64,000 nt of DNA from Parietichytrium sp. I65-24A. Lineage: Eukaryota > Sar > Bigyra > Thraustochytrida > Thraustochytriidae. The notes below the pieces were generated by a model. The model ran no database searches. It was not told the DNA's origin and saw nothing but the letters and a program-made list of their open reading frames with translations. Location: assembly GCA_012862575.1 (NCBI GenBank), contig BLSF01000056.1, positions 186,001 to 250,000 of the forward strand, in the 5' to 3' direction. Of the stretch, positions 39,513-50,979 are shown in pieces. The stretch's first letter is position 1, and each line of letters begins with the position of its first letter. The position numbers and the translations under genes are program-made.

Positions 39513-40934
39513 ATGCCAAAGTTTGGGTTTGCGCGAGTGGCCGTCGCTCCGGAGCCACCACCGACGATCGATATTGATAGCAAGGCAGCGTGGAGCTCGG
39601 CGGTGATTAAAGAGGCAAATGACAAGGACCGGGCTCTGCAGAAGAGGAGTTGTTTGAAACTTTTTTCCTGTCGCCTGCGGAATAGAGCATGGAGCCCGTT
39701 CAGGGTATTTATTAGCAGAGTTGTGAAGAGCACGGCGTTTTCAAACTTCATCCTCGGCATAATTTTTCTGAACAGTGTTCTTATCACATTGCAGATGGTG
39801 GACTCAACAAACCTCGTGGCAGCGTATTATTTTGACGTATTTGACAAGGTGTTGATGGGAATTTATATCTTGGAGCTCACCCTGAAACTGTACGCATATC
39901 AGGATCGATTTCTGGAGTCTGGTTGGAACATTTTCGACGCCTTCATTGTGTCCATCTCCATTGTAGAGACAGCGGTGTACACAATTCTGAATAACGAGTC
40001 GAGCATTTCCCCGGCGATTTTCAGGCTCTTCAGGGTGTTTAAGGCTCTTCGAGCAATGCGCGCGATTCGTGCAATCAGTTTTCTGAAGAATTTGCAAGTG
40101 ATCATCGTGACGTTGCTCAAGTCGATCCCGGCCATGGGTTCCATTATTTTGCTTCTGATGCTGATTCTGTACATTTTTGCAATCATCTTCGTGACGCTGT
40201 ACCAAGACATAAGCCCCCAAAAGTTCGGAAACCTGTGGCTAGCGATGTTTTCGTTGTTCCAGCTGATTACGCTGGACAATTGGTCAGAGACGTACTACTC
40301 GGTGTACAGAAAGGACCCGTCGATGGCGCCGCAGCTGATGGTTTATATGTCTGTGTTTATCGTTCTGGAGACTTTTATTTGCATCAATCTGTTCATTGCG
40401 GTCATTGTAAACAATTTGGAGCGCGCCAACCTCAGAGAGCGGCAGCGAAAGAAGCGACGCCTTGAAGTCGAGGCAGAGAGAATGGCTGAGGCGATGGAAC
40501 GCGATAGTGGCGCCATTAGTACCCGCAAAAAGAGGCGCAAGCGCAAGAAGAAGGGGAAGGATGGGGAGACTGAGTCTGCTGTGGACGATCGTTCCGCGCA
40601 AGCCTCTCGACTGCGCCGTAGAAAGTCGAAGTCCGCAAAAGACGATGGATTAACTCGAACGCAGTCAGTTGATGAACTTTCAGAGGACGAGGGCCATTCT
40701 AGCGACGATGGCGAAGGAAAGATGGAGACGCCAAGTGACGCCTTCTTATATGACTCGAGTATCCCGCTTTGGCAGCGCGAGCTCCAGCCGGCGATATTGG
40801 CAATGGTTGCCGCTCTGGACCATAACATCAATTCCTTGTACGCCCAGCAGAGTATGCTCGACGAGCTTGTGGACGTGACGGTTGCAAAGAACCCGGAGGG
40901 TGGCGCTGAGGACCAAGAGTACGCCATGTCGTAA
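39513..40934 (+). CDS. Single-domain voltage-gated cation channel (CatSper/EukCat-like)
   Basis: 473 residues from ATG 39513 (AAGGATGCC); an earlier TTG is rejected. One six-TM unit is present: S1 about residue 73-92 (FILGIIFLNSVLITL), S2 (VLMGIYILELTLKLY), S3 (WNIFDAFIVSISIVET), S4 at about 168-190 with six basic residues at every third position (FRLFRVFKALRAMRAIRAI), S5, pore loop, S6 (FICINLFIAVIVNNLE). The pore motif is TLDNW at 253-257, fitting the T-x-D-x-W pattern of CatSper subunits rather than the TLESW of NaChBac-type channels. Four copies would assemble, conducting Ca2+ or Na+. The C-terminus is cytosolic: basic (KKRRKRKKKGK), Ser-rich, then a short helix (YAQQSMLDELVDVTVA) that may serve assembly. 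A role in flagellar or excitable signalling is inference. Confidence 0.88.
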   Translation: MPKFGFARVAVAPEPPPTIDIDSKAAWSSAVIKEANDKDRALQKRSCLKLFSCRLRNRAWSPFRVFISRVVKSTAFSNFILGIIFLNSVLITLQMVDSTNLVAAYYFDVFDKVLMGIYILELTLKLYAYQDRFLESGWNIFDAFIVSISIVETAVYTILNNESSISPAIFRLFRVFKALRAMRAIRAISFLKNLQVIIVTLLKSIPAMGSIILLLMLILYIFAIIFVTLYQDISPQKFGNLWLAMFSLFQLITLDNWSETYYSVYRKDPSMAPQLMVYMSVFIVLETFICINLFIAVIVNNLERANLRERQRKKRRLEVEAERMAEAMERDSGAISTRKKRRKRKKKGKDGETESAVDDRSAQASRLRRRKSKSAKDDGLTRTQSVDELSEDEGHSSDDGEGKMETPSDAFLYDSSIPLWQRELQPAILAMVAALDHNINSLYAQQSMLDELVDVTVAKNPEGGAEDQEYAMS

Positions 40935-41436
40935 CGCGTTGTGCTCGCAGTCAGTACAAGTAGAGTTTCTGTGTATAATAAGTAAGAGTATGTGTTTCCT
41001 GCACCACCATCATTTGCAACATCTCATGTGAGAAGCGGAGACACTTTGCGATCACGTTTGCGATTGGGCGTCACCCTTGGTGGTGTGCTAAAGAAAAAAT
41101 TGCGAAAAAAAAAGAAGACAAGAGCTCTTCTTCCATGCGCGTCCTACAATAGTTGGATAGAAATTGAACGGAGATTAACAGAGCGAAGATTTGCTTCAGA
41201 ATTCAACAAACAGAAAGAGAAAACAAAATAAGTAGCATGAAAAGTGTATGAGCAGGTTTTGCAAAACCATAGGGAAGATTTAGCCGAACAGCAAAAGTCG
41301 ACAAGCTTCACAAGGTGTTGCAATGTGCAGCGGCGTCCGCGCAAAGCAGTGGTGAACCCTCCAAGGTTTCATCGTGCATTGCGTTCGCGGACGCAGCGGT
41401 TTGTTGCAATTAAATATATGACGAGATGCCCAGCCT
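40935..41436. other. Convergent spacer
   Basis: 502 bp between the channel and single-TM protein stops. It contains a GTAC-type word near 40949-40960 and A-rich runs. No gene is seen. Confidence 0.55.
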
Positions 41437-42531
41437 CTACGAATAAGCGATAGCAGGAGGCTTCTTGCCGGACACGTCGTCTTCGGAGCTACTCAACATA
41501 GAGATGACGAGATGTGTCATAAGCTTGAGGAACAAAAATGTTGCCGATATGACTTCCCAATAGGAGACGTAATTGTGAGATTTGTTGTAATTGCGACTGA
41601 AGCGGAACCGCTTCCTTCGCTTCTCCTGATCAGAAAGCTTCTCGGACCTGACGTTTAAAAAGTTTGATGCATCCCCAGGGATGTGAAATTCCTGTGGGAA
41701 AGCGCGATAAGAGCGTGTTGGTTGCCGGGTGGAGAACTTGTTGTTGTTGTTGCTGCTCCCAAACGAAGCCGATGACGCTGACTGCGGATGGGCCCAGAAT
41801 GTGGCAATGTTACGCGACTTGAGCTCGTGCTCGAGGCGGCGCCAAGCGGCAACAGTGACTTGAAGGGTTGATGCGGGAAGTGCTTGGCTTGAAAAACGGG
41901 AGGGCGCCACGGACATTTGTTGCTCGTGGGCGATGTCCTCGGGCCGGATTCTTGGCAAGCTTGGTGACCTGTGCCTGCGAAAGGCCTCCTGCGCCCGGAT
42001 GCGCTTCAATTCGCTATCGTCTGGGAGAACGTAACCGTCGTGTCTGTCCTCCAATTCAGCTTCGGCCTCAGAGATGTGAAAAGGGTCTTCCTCTTCCTGG
42101 GGCAGCACTTGCGCAGCGGCGTTTTTCTTCTTCTTTATTTTTGTCACTGGCACAAACTCAGGAGAATGCTTAGCTGGATCCGATGATTCCTTGTCCACTG
42201 GGAAATTTTTATTCGATGAGGCGACCGGAAGCGTCTTGGCTTGCCGCCTTTTAATAGATGCGGAGGACGCAAAGTATCTGACCATCGGGGTTGCAGGCGT
42301 CTCCATGACAGCCGAGGTTCCCTTCTCTTGTCTCTCCACTCTGCTCGAAAGCACATTCGCCAGGTCAAACACCGGTACGCCAGGCCTGCTCCGCTTGTGC
42401 TTTCTCCTGTTGACCATTCTGAACGCCATCTTCTTCTCTTCGCGCTCCTCGTCGCTTAGCAGGTACTCCACCACGGTCACATCCTCCGCGAACGTGAGCA
42501 GTCCCTTGTGCGTCTTTTCCGGCGGCGCCAT
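41437..42531 (-). CDS. Unknown protein with one C-terminal membrane segment
   Basis: 364 residues from ATG 42531 (AGAATGGCG); a TTG extension is ignored. I do not recognise the family. The N-terminus has a conserved-looking start (MAPPEKTHKGLLTFAEDVTV, then EYLLSDEEREEKKMAFRMVN). The middle is polar, with KIKKKKN, and Ser/Asn-rich. A basic stretch (DQEKRRKRFRFSRNYNKSHN) directly precedes a hydrophobic segment at about 318-340 (SYWEVISATFLFLKLMTHLV ISM). A polar 20-residue tail follows. No signal peptide is present, so it may be a tail-anchored-type membrane protein, but the tail is long for that class and the segment contains charged residues. It converges on the channel gene. Confidence 0.6.
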   Translation of the reverse strand: MAPPEKTHKGLLTFAEDVTVVEYLLSDEEREEKKMAFRMVNRRKHKRSRPGVPVFDLANVLSSRVERQEKGTSAVMETPATPMVRYFASSASIKRRQAKTLPVASSNKNFPVDKESSDPAKHSPEFVPVTKIKKKKNAAAQVLPQEEEDPFHISEAEAELEDRHDGYVLPDDSELKRIRAQEAFRRHRSPSLPRIRPEDIAHEQQMSVAPSRFSSQALPASTLQVTVAAWRRLEHELKSRNIATFWAHPQSASSASFGSSNNNNKFSTRQPTRSYRAFPQEFHIPGDASNFLNVRSEKLSDQEKRRKRFRFSRNYNKSHNYVSYWEVISATFLFLKLMTHLVISMLSSSEDDVSGKKPPAIAYS

Positions 42532-42574
42532 TCTCCGCTTTCCTCTGTCGCAGTCGCAGCCGATAGCCTTCAAT

Positions 42575-42578
<4 letters not shown>

Positions 42579-42608
<30 letters not shown>
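42579..42608. repeat. (AT)15 dinucleotide repeat
   Basis: Perfect AT run 48 bp upstream of the single-TM protein ATG, in the place where a core promoter would sit. Confidence 0.93.
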
Positions 42609-42611
<3 letters not shown>

Positions 42612-43144
42612 CGTCCGCCGAGGAGAATTAGCCTCGACTCGGCCAATTCGCACGACCTCTACAGAACCGAAATTCAACTCGCCGCACTTGCTCCGCACGA
42701 AATCCGCGCAGAGCTGCCCCGCCGCGTTTCGTGGCCGCCAAAGCAAGACAGTCTCCCGCTCTCTCACCGCTCTCTCTGCTCTCTCGACCCTGGAACGATA
42801 TGGTGAAACCGCCCGAAACCGACCGAGGCTGGGCTTGCGTTTCTTATCCTTTTCTTTTTTTCTCCGCTGAACCGTCCGCGACGCGTACCGTGCCCTCCGT
42901 GCTCCGTGCTCCGTCCCACTGTCTCCACACAGCCGTGTGATCCCGCACTGCGTGGCGGGGACCCTTTCCGCGTTCGTCGCTCTGTGAGAGTCTGAGACTG
43001 ATTTTATGTATTGGCTTTTAGTTCTTCTCAGTCAATTGGTTTGTCTTCCTTCTTTCCTTCTTTCCTTTTTTCCTTCCCTCTCTCTCTCTCTCTTTCATTC
43101 TTTTTCTTGTTTTGTTTTCTCCTCTGCTCCCTTCCTCCTCCTCT

Positions 43145-43189
43145 CTATCTATCTCTCTATCTATCTATCTGCCTATCTGTCTATCTGCC
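43145..43189. repeat. TATC/TGTC tetranucleotide microsatellite
   Basis: Imperfect CTAT/CTGC/CTGT tetramer array within a longer pyrimidine-rich tract. Confidence 0.85.
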
Positions 43190-44434
43190 AAACTCTTTTC
43201 CTCTTTCTTTGCATAATTCATATCTCCCCTCTCATCGGGCAGCGAGAGAGCGACAGAGCGAGAGAGCGAGAGAGCGACAGAGGGGATGGATAGTACACTG
43301 AGGAGACAGACCACTTGTTGCAAGAAGAACACAAGCCCCGAATTTTTTTCGAGTTGGCCCCTCTGACCCTTCCTCTTCCCAGCCTCACCGGTTAGGGACG
43401 CTATATCTTCTTATCGATACGCGTAGGGGCACCGCAGGGAAGAGGATGATGATGGTGTGTTAATGGCGTTGCAGTAGGATGCTTGTATGGAATGTTACAA
43501 ATGTGGAGAGAGAGGAGAGAATGCAATAGGGAAATCTTATGTCGACATAGCCTTTGAGACTGTGAGAGGGAGAGACCCCAAAATGTTCAAACAAAATTGA
43601 ATCTCTCACTCTCTGAGGTACATGCTCGTCACTCCATAAGAGTGAAATAGTCTTGTGCTAGCAAAGGAGATCTGCGTCTCGGAGGCGGGAGGAGGAAGGG
43701 CATTCTGCTGAGAGGGCAGCCGGCGCTTTGTGAGGAGGGGCTTGTGTATTTCCACCAATTGTGATGTTTTCAAAAGCGAAGTGACGCGGGCTGGTAGGCT
43801 ACGCATTTCTCATAGCCACGCTACCAGCTGGCGCATCGTCATGGTCGACGCTGGACTGCTTTCCCTCTAAGAGCAGGAGAAGGAAGGAGAAGAACGAAGG
43901 AAAAGTTCTTTTTGCCTTGTGAGGGCGGCGGGAGCAGCGAGGAGAGATGAAAAGGAGAACGAAAGGTGGAGGCTCCTGCAGAACATCCTGTGAGAGCGAG
44001 CGCCCTTAACGAAGCCGGTAAGATGGGTGTAAGGATGGGCCACCCTTCCCCACCGCAGATTCAGATTCAGGGAGAAGGGTGAGAAGCTGACACGTAAGAT
44101 ACCTAACGTTCTGAGGGAGGTGATGAAACCTGTAGGGGCCCAAACTCTCTACCAAGTCGAGGTACTCAGAGTCAGTACTGTGAGAACTGTGAGTATCGTA
44201 ATGTATGGCGTAAGGAGAGAGGCAAGAACGAGTTTGTCTTTTCCATCTCTTCGTCGACCTCAGTGCTGAGTACCCACTCTCTACCCAGGACTAGAATAGC
44301 ACTTATCACACTCTCCATTCTCTCCATCATCCTTTGTTTATTTCACTGTCAATGTCAATCAACTCTTGTCGGAGTCTCTCAGCCAAAATGAGTCGAAATC
44401 CAGCATTTGTGAAACAAAACCTTTCACGTCCGAT

Positions 44435-44460
44435 GTTGTTGTTGTTGTTGTTGTTGTTGT
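44435..44460. repeat. GTT trinucleotide repeat
   Basis: Nearly nine GTT units in non-coding sequence, similar in type to the CAA runs at 23496-23585 and 38590-38608. Confidence 0.9.
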
Positions 44461-44617
44461 CGTTGTTCTCCCCTACCGCACATCGACAGACAGACAGAGT
44501 CAAACTTGGTTTCTTTTTTTTTCTGTCCGCTGCCTTTCGGATAGCTCTATCTCTCTCTCGCTCCAAAATCAATCTCGATAGCGATGCCGCTCAACTGCTT
44601 TTTAAGTCGAAATAGCA

Positions 44618-44650
44618 TTTTGTAATTTTGTAATTTTGTAATTTTTGTAA
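44618..44650. repeat. TTTTGTAA octamer array (about 4 copies)
   Basis: 8 bp tandem repeat with one extra T in the last unit, inside the gene-poor interval. Confidence 0.85.
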
Positions 44651-47600
44651 CTGCCAGTTCGCATTTAAAAAGAATAAACCTCGAGATCGACAAGATCATC
44701 TTTCACTCTCGCACCCTCACACGCCACAGACCGCGGACGTCTCACTTGCAAGCAACGACTGGAAGTGAGAAGGGGAAGTTTGGAAGAAGTCAACCGCGCG
44801 CTTGTGCGGAGGGCTCCCTGCTTCTGTGTGTCTGTGTGTCTGGGAGGCATGGCTAGCCTCGGGTTCTCCAATTTACGTACCCACTACGGACCGCGTCGCG
44901 ACGGTGCAAGTGCGGGAGCTATGAAATCTGACTCGCGCTGTTTGAAGTTGGAGCTCCGCATCCGTGGGATAGAACTCGCTGCTACGAATTCAGTGTCAGT
45001 TCCCGCATCGTAACAACGAACGCCTATCTCCTCTTTTTCTTTCTCTCTTCCTCTCTTTCTTTCTCTCCTCCTCTCTCCCACCCTCCCGCAACAAAGAAGA
45101 GGGTGGCGCTCTGTCTTCTGTAGTCTGCTTGGTGGTTTGGCTTGGTTCGTTCAAGCATCGCATCTCATACATCTCAAACATCTCATACATCTCATCCTCC
45201 TGAGTCCGGAGTGGTGAGTGGCGAAAGAAGGTGCAACGCGTCGGAGTGCTCGACAGTGAGCCAGAAGTTCCAGCGGAAGCGAACGACAGTGAGCAGCTGA
45301 ATTCGGTAATGGTGCGGAGAGGAGTGATGAGTGAGCGTAACTTGGAGGAAGAAGAAGTTTTTGGTCACTTTGGACAATGAAACGTTCAATTTGACTCGGC
45401 CTCCACCACCAACAGCAGAATGAGGGCGGGAGAAAGCAGGGACAGGGAGTGCGTGAACGGGTGATCAGCAGGCGATTTTTATTATTTCTGGCGCGCATGG
45501 AGAAATTATTTTTGGATGATTGACTGTGAGAGCAGAGGAAATGAACACTCTGCGAACTCTGCGCGCTCCGTCTTGCTAACGTATGCTAGTGCTCTCAAGC
45601 TCTTCGTAGTCGCAGTGTAGTGGTACGCCTGCTCAGCGAAGGTAATAGGATGCGTGAAAAGCAAAAGGTATGTTGCTACGTACGTCGAGGCTACTGCAAC
45701 CGTAGTGCACACCGTAAAGCAGGAGAATTGCTTTCCGACTCGTGGGAATCGAGATGAAATAATTTAATGAATCCAGAGAATCCAAAGACAAGTTCTCATC
45801 CCTGCGCAAGGTGGCTCTCACGGCCCGGACGTATCGATGTGGTATGATGTGGTACAGTACTCACAGTCAGTACCCAGTACATTTCTCGTCCGTGGTCTGA
45901 ATTAAAATTACTGTCGGAGCGAATGTGTGTAGTCTTGGAGGAGTCAGAAATGACACGTGAGGAAAAGTCGTGGCTGGAAAGTACTCGTTTACATTCCCAA
46001 AAGGACTCTTCCTTTCTTCCTCTTACTCACAGATGATTCGTGGAACAATTACTTTTAGTTCAGATATCAGTTCAGAACTGTTGTGCTCCCTCTTGTTGTT
46101 TGGCAAATGCGCGTCGTCACTGGGGGAGAGAGAACCTTGCAACAAGAAACACTTATGATTATCTCTGGGTACAGTTCTATTACCGGTTCAACTTGTAGGG
46201 CGCAGGTACTAGGTACAGTACCGTACTCCTCGTTGTTCTTGAGAGAGTGTGCAGTCGAGAATATACTTTCCACAGCCATGAGTTTTGCTCCACATTTCAC
46301 CCTTCTCACATTCCAACAAGGGTTGTCATCGAGACCTCATTTCTAACCATTCACCCACTTCAAAGAAAACAAGTTTAGCCAGTCAATCACATGACGATCA
46401 CAGTCATGATGACGACGGGGGAACATCAACTTTCTACTCAGTGCTACGCACCCTCAGCTTTGGTAGAATTACATTTGCGTCCTGATTCGCCGTTGGATCT
46501 GAGATCATCACATATCTATCACAGAACCAAAGCCAAAGCGAGATGGGAAGAGAGAGTTGATTTGTTGCGATGGGAAGAGACCCACCTCTCTTTGGTCATC
46601 AGCTCAATTATTGCTTTACTGCTAATAACTTTGAGAAGCCCGACGCCTTGCGCGTTTGCTAGCCATGGGAGGCTTCCGAGCCAGGCTCTATTCGATTGTT
46701 TAAGAGAGCATAACACAGTGCTTGCCAGTGCTGTCCACTTTTTACGCTACGCAATTTTTGCGGTCCCTCACAAATATCTTGCCTCCTGGTTGGGGCCAGG
46801 GCAGGAAGCAAGTAGGAGAAAGAAGTCCTATAGAAGCTGCTCTCAATCCCGTGATGCACCGATCTGAAATATAGGAGTATGACTACTAAGCAGCGTTGCT
46901 GGCTTCCGACTAGTAGAACTCTGGGCGAAGGGCCGTCTCTACTTTTTCGTAGAGCACAAAAATTGCAATGCTTGCAAGCGTCATAAAAGAGAGCAATGTT
47001 TTGTATTTCACAGTCGATCTCAAATGAAAGTTTCAACCCGCTCGAATGCTCCTACTGCGCTGCGTACGTGGGATCACCAGTATCACCTTTGGAAGGGCGG
47101 GTTGAAATATGTTGATTGAAATACTCAATTTCTTTCCGTTTCGCGTCACTAACGATTGCTATGCTGTCCTTTACAGTCCACAGGCAAGCCGACGTACTTT
47201 TAGGCTAGCACGAAACTATACACATCCCACTAAGTCGCAGGTCTCCCCTTTCGTACCTACCAGGTGCTGAACGGCAACATACCCGGATTCTAGTCTAAAA
47301 GCTATAGGCAACTTACAAGAACTTGTCAGGTCAGACCACCTTTCCGTCTCTCCCCTCCTTGCCTCCCCTTCACCTTTTTCCTGCCTGCACCATCTGGTAC
47401 CGGTACTAGTAACAATGGATACCAATGGAGAAACTTTTTGGAAAAGCAGAATCAGAATTCAAGTTTTGAAACAAAATTTTCTCCTTTGCCTCACGTGCTG
47501 AGACACTTGGACATCACTGTTCTGAGGCTATTTTGTCGATGTTTTGGATCGTTCACGTCCATTGGACGAATTAGACGTCGCTATTCTCTCAAACAGAGTG

Positions 47601-48113
47601 AACAAGTCGCTCGATTCGCTCGATCTCTTTTTTGCGGTACTAGTACTACCTGTGAGTACAGTATGCAAAGGTCTTATTTAGCATATGTAGCAGGAGGGTT
47701 TTCCAATCAACACAGTTGTTGATCCCCCTCTAGAAAGACTCTCTCTTTCTTATTCCCATTTTAGACGGGGCACTACTAGTTCTACTAGTTCACCTCCTCC
47801 GCCTCCTTGCCAAGTTCTCACATGGTGGAGCAGTATCAAGGCATAGGCTTACAGCACCAACGCTCGATCCAACTCACAGAAAATTTAGGTACGGAGGATG
47901 GACCGCGTGAAGGGCTGCAAGAAAACAAATGAGCCACTTTTCATTTCTTGACTGAATTTGATTGATTTTGATTGATTGATTGAGAGAAAGTAAAAGAAAA
48001 TGAGTTGAGTTGAGTTAATGATGGAGGCGGAGGTTGCTCAGTGTCTCTCCATAGCCACCCAATCCCAATACGACCCTCGCAGTCAATTGACCCTCCTCCA
48101 CGTCTCTCCACTT

Positions 48114-48157
48114 CTTCACAATTCACAATTCACAATTCACAATTCAGAATTCAGATT
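48114..48157. repeat. TTCACAA heptamer array (about 5-6 copies)
   Basis: 7 bp repeat that decays at its 3' end to TTCAGAA/TTCAGA. Confidence 0.88.
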
Positions 48158-50588
48158 CCCTTGAGGAAAACAGCACTCGCTCATCCTTTCGACATCTCAG
48201 AATCTCTCTCGAGCTCAGAATCTCTCTATTTGTCCTGTTAACTCGGCGTGTTTTTCTGGTGGGAAAGGGGAGTGGGGAAGGGGGTAACGAGGGAGGGAAA
48301 ATAGCGGTGGAATCACTGGGTGCCAGTGGAATCTTGCAGAAACGAGGATCAGTTTTCTGTTGCTGATCAAGGAAAAGCCTTTGTTCTCGTTCTACAGGAT
48401 CGTGGAGCCACGCAAGTGGATACTCAATATTTCCTAATTATATTTAAGACTGACCTGCGTGCTATTCGCATCTTCCAACGAATGACGCGCTCCTAGCAAC
48501 AGGTGAAAGGGCTTTCACTACTCTCAACGTATTTCGAGGTCCTAGATATGGAACAGGGTGCTTCTGTCATCGACCCAGCGTGTTCCCAAGGCCTAAGTAC
48601 TGGCCTAAAAGGAAGGAGGTTCATGGAACTCCTGAGAGACTCCCTCCAGGTGCCTATGATATCGACCTGTCGTTACTTGCATCTTGCCAAAGTTTAAACC
48701 GCGCAGCCCGGTTCGAGAGGATTGGCGCCTGTAATGTTCGGCTTATTCGATATCCTGTTCAGGTGTGGTTTAAAGTTGCGATTCACATAAAGTGTATTCT
48801 CCGCTATGCTCCTTGCATCCCAACTTGTTTAACACATCACTACGGCAAGGTTACAGCTGCTCATTATCGTTCGCCTCGATGTTTATCAGAGGGCAAATGC
48901 TAGAGTTTGCGTTTATTTTCTATTTCATACTCCTGAATTCTGATTTTCATGGTGGTCACTACAGCTGCAAGTAGAACTTGGAAGCACGAAAGTCGGGCGC
49001 TGGGCAAGTGTGGGTGTGCAGCCCTACTCCTCTCTCCTATTTTTTCAGTAATGTAGAACTTTCCATCTTGTTAGCTGTCAGCATAGCTGTGTTTGCTAGC
49101 TAGCGAATTCAAGAGTTCATCTGAAGCTCTCGACAACTTGCCGCCATTGACGACCGACCACCCATTCTTGAAAAATGAGCTCTACCAGATGTTAGATGCA
49201 AACTGCGAGGAACTGCAAGACTTCAAGAAGAATGCAAACAATCCAAGGAGCAACTAACTCCACGAGAGTGTTGTGCATGTAATCTGCGATGTGGGTTCTA
49301 GTCAGCTTTGCTCTGCGATTCTGGGCTCTCCCTTCACCGGACTAGAACAATCTATATCAAAGCCTTATTCAGAACAAAAGGTCGGCCTTCCTGATCCACA
49401 GATATCCGCAGTCTCGATGGGCTGAGCTCATTCAAGCGATCCAACGGGGCCCTCAACGCCGCTGTGACGCGAACGCGGTTCCCTCTGCAGTCCACTGAAC
49501 TCCGAGCAAATGCTCGTCGACTCCGTTCCAAAGCGTCGATGAATGCGGTATACAGATTGGATGTCGCAGTTCTGCTCACCCCAAAGCATGGCGCACTTTG
49601 CAAGCTACCTGTGTCAATTTCCCTTGGGTTCTGCACGACTATGAACTCTAAATAAAAATGTTGACTACGAACCTGCAGCCATTGCGGAACTGCAGCGGAT
49701 GAGCTTGCCAACAGTGCGGAATTCAAGAATTCGTCAAGAAGCTACTAGTCCCCAAGCTCCTCCCCACTAGTAGTGAGGTATGAATGAATACTACATGGAC
49801 AAATGGGAGGAACAGTTCTATCTTCCAGCATTGGGGTCTCAAATACCTCTGGACAGCCGCTGAGGAATCATTTATGTATGAGGTCAGTCGCGGCCATCGG
49901 GGCCACGGTTTGATTCGCTGTCAAGCTCGTCAACGTCACGTGCATTATCTATCATAAGCCCAAGGTCAGAGTCCAAAACTCTCGAGTTAATTCTCGAGGC
50001 TTAGCTATACTAAGACTATTATAAGACTCAGAGAGCTGAACGGATCTATCGCCACATTCACATTCAAGGCTCATTCTTGTCGCGTTCCTATCGCCTCTTT
50101 TTAATCGAAAGTGGTAGAGAAGATATTGAATTGATCGTTTTCGCGCTCTTGCTCAGGCTGAGAAGGAAAGGACACGCGCCTGATGCAATCAACAAGATGA
50201 TTATGAATAATAAAAATAATTGTGAAACCTCATCATGGCCCCGGAAGCAGGCCCCTTTAGATAGATCATTTTATATAAATCGTTCTTTCAATTTCGAATT
50301 CAGAATTCTAAAATTAAACTTTGAGCTCCGGTCTTCCTTCCTTCCTTCCTCAAGCGAAGCGCGATGTGGAGGGAGTAGGACCAGGAGAAGGAGAAGGAGA
50401 AGGAGAAGACGATTGTGCACTGACTGACAGAAGGCAATGTATCTATCCATCTATCTATCTATCTCACCGTGATGATAGATAGCCATCGATGATGCAGACG
50501 AGGGAGTTGCGAAGCGTGGTAGAGAATGGCCTAAGCAAGAGCACTGGCGAGTGGAAAATAGAGCTGTTGTGTGCGTGGAGATCATCAT

Positions 50589-50646
50589 GATGGAGATGGA
50601 GATGGAGATGGAGATGGAGATGGAGATGGAGATGGAGATGGAGATG
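50589..50646. repeat. GATGGA hexamer array (about 9.7 copies)
   Basis: Longest perfect short repeat in the window. Near-identical GGNGAT hexamers occur within the coding (Gly-Asp)n runs of three minus-strand genes. Confidence 0.95.
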
Positions 50647-50940
50647 ACTAACTATAATTCATTTCGTTTGTCCAATGAACAATGAAACGAAATAATTTAT
50701 GAAAAGTGTCTGTCAGAGATCACCTTCGGAAGGAAATAGCGCACAGTTAGCGCCAGCATTGGCTTGTCCATCTTGTCCATCCTGTCCTCGGAAAGCTGTC
50801 CAAGTAGGCTTCATCAACTTGGCGCCAACCCACCTACCTACATACCCACGCATCCGTTCATCGGGTTTGCAACTTGGCAACTTGGCAACACTGCGCTGGC
50901 AGTCGCAAGCTAGGGAAACGAAAGTCCGAGACCTTGACCG

Positions 50941-50979
50941 GTGACCTGTGACCTGTGACCTTTGACCTTTGACCTTTGT
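50941..50979. repeat. GTGACCT/TTGACCT heptamer array
   Basis: About 5.5 copies of a 7 bp unit lie 186-224 bp upstream of the FN3/IQ ATG. Confidence 0.9.

Noticed and set aside
48700-48730. GGTTCGAG word as a tRNA T-loop
   Set aside because: No matching A box, acceptor stem or anticodon stem nearby. A scan for A-box/T-loop pairs elsewhere in the window gave nothing convincing, though this was by eye.
48453-48903. Open plus frame of about 150 codons in the gene-poor interval
   Set aside because: No ATG-anchored domain, and one such frame is expected by chance over 8.6 kb in six frames.
50941-50979. AGGTCA-type direct repeats (reverse strand) as nuclear-receptor DR1 sites
   Set aside because: The pattern is a by-product of a 7 bp slippage repeat, and nuclear receptors are an animal family not expected here.
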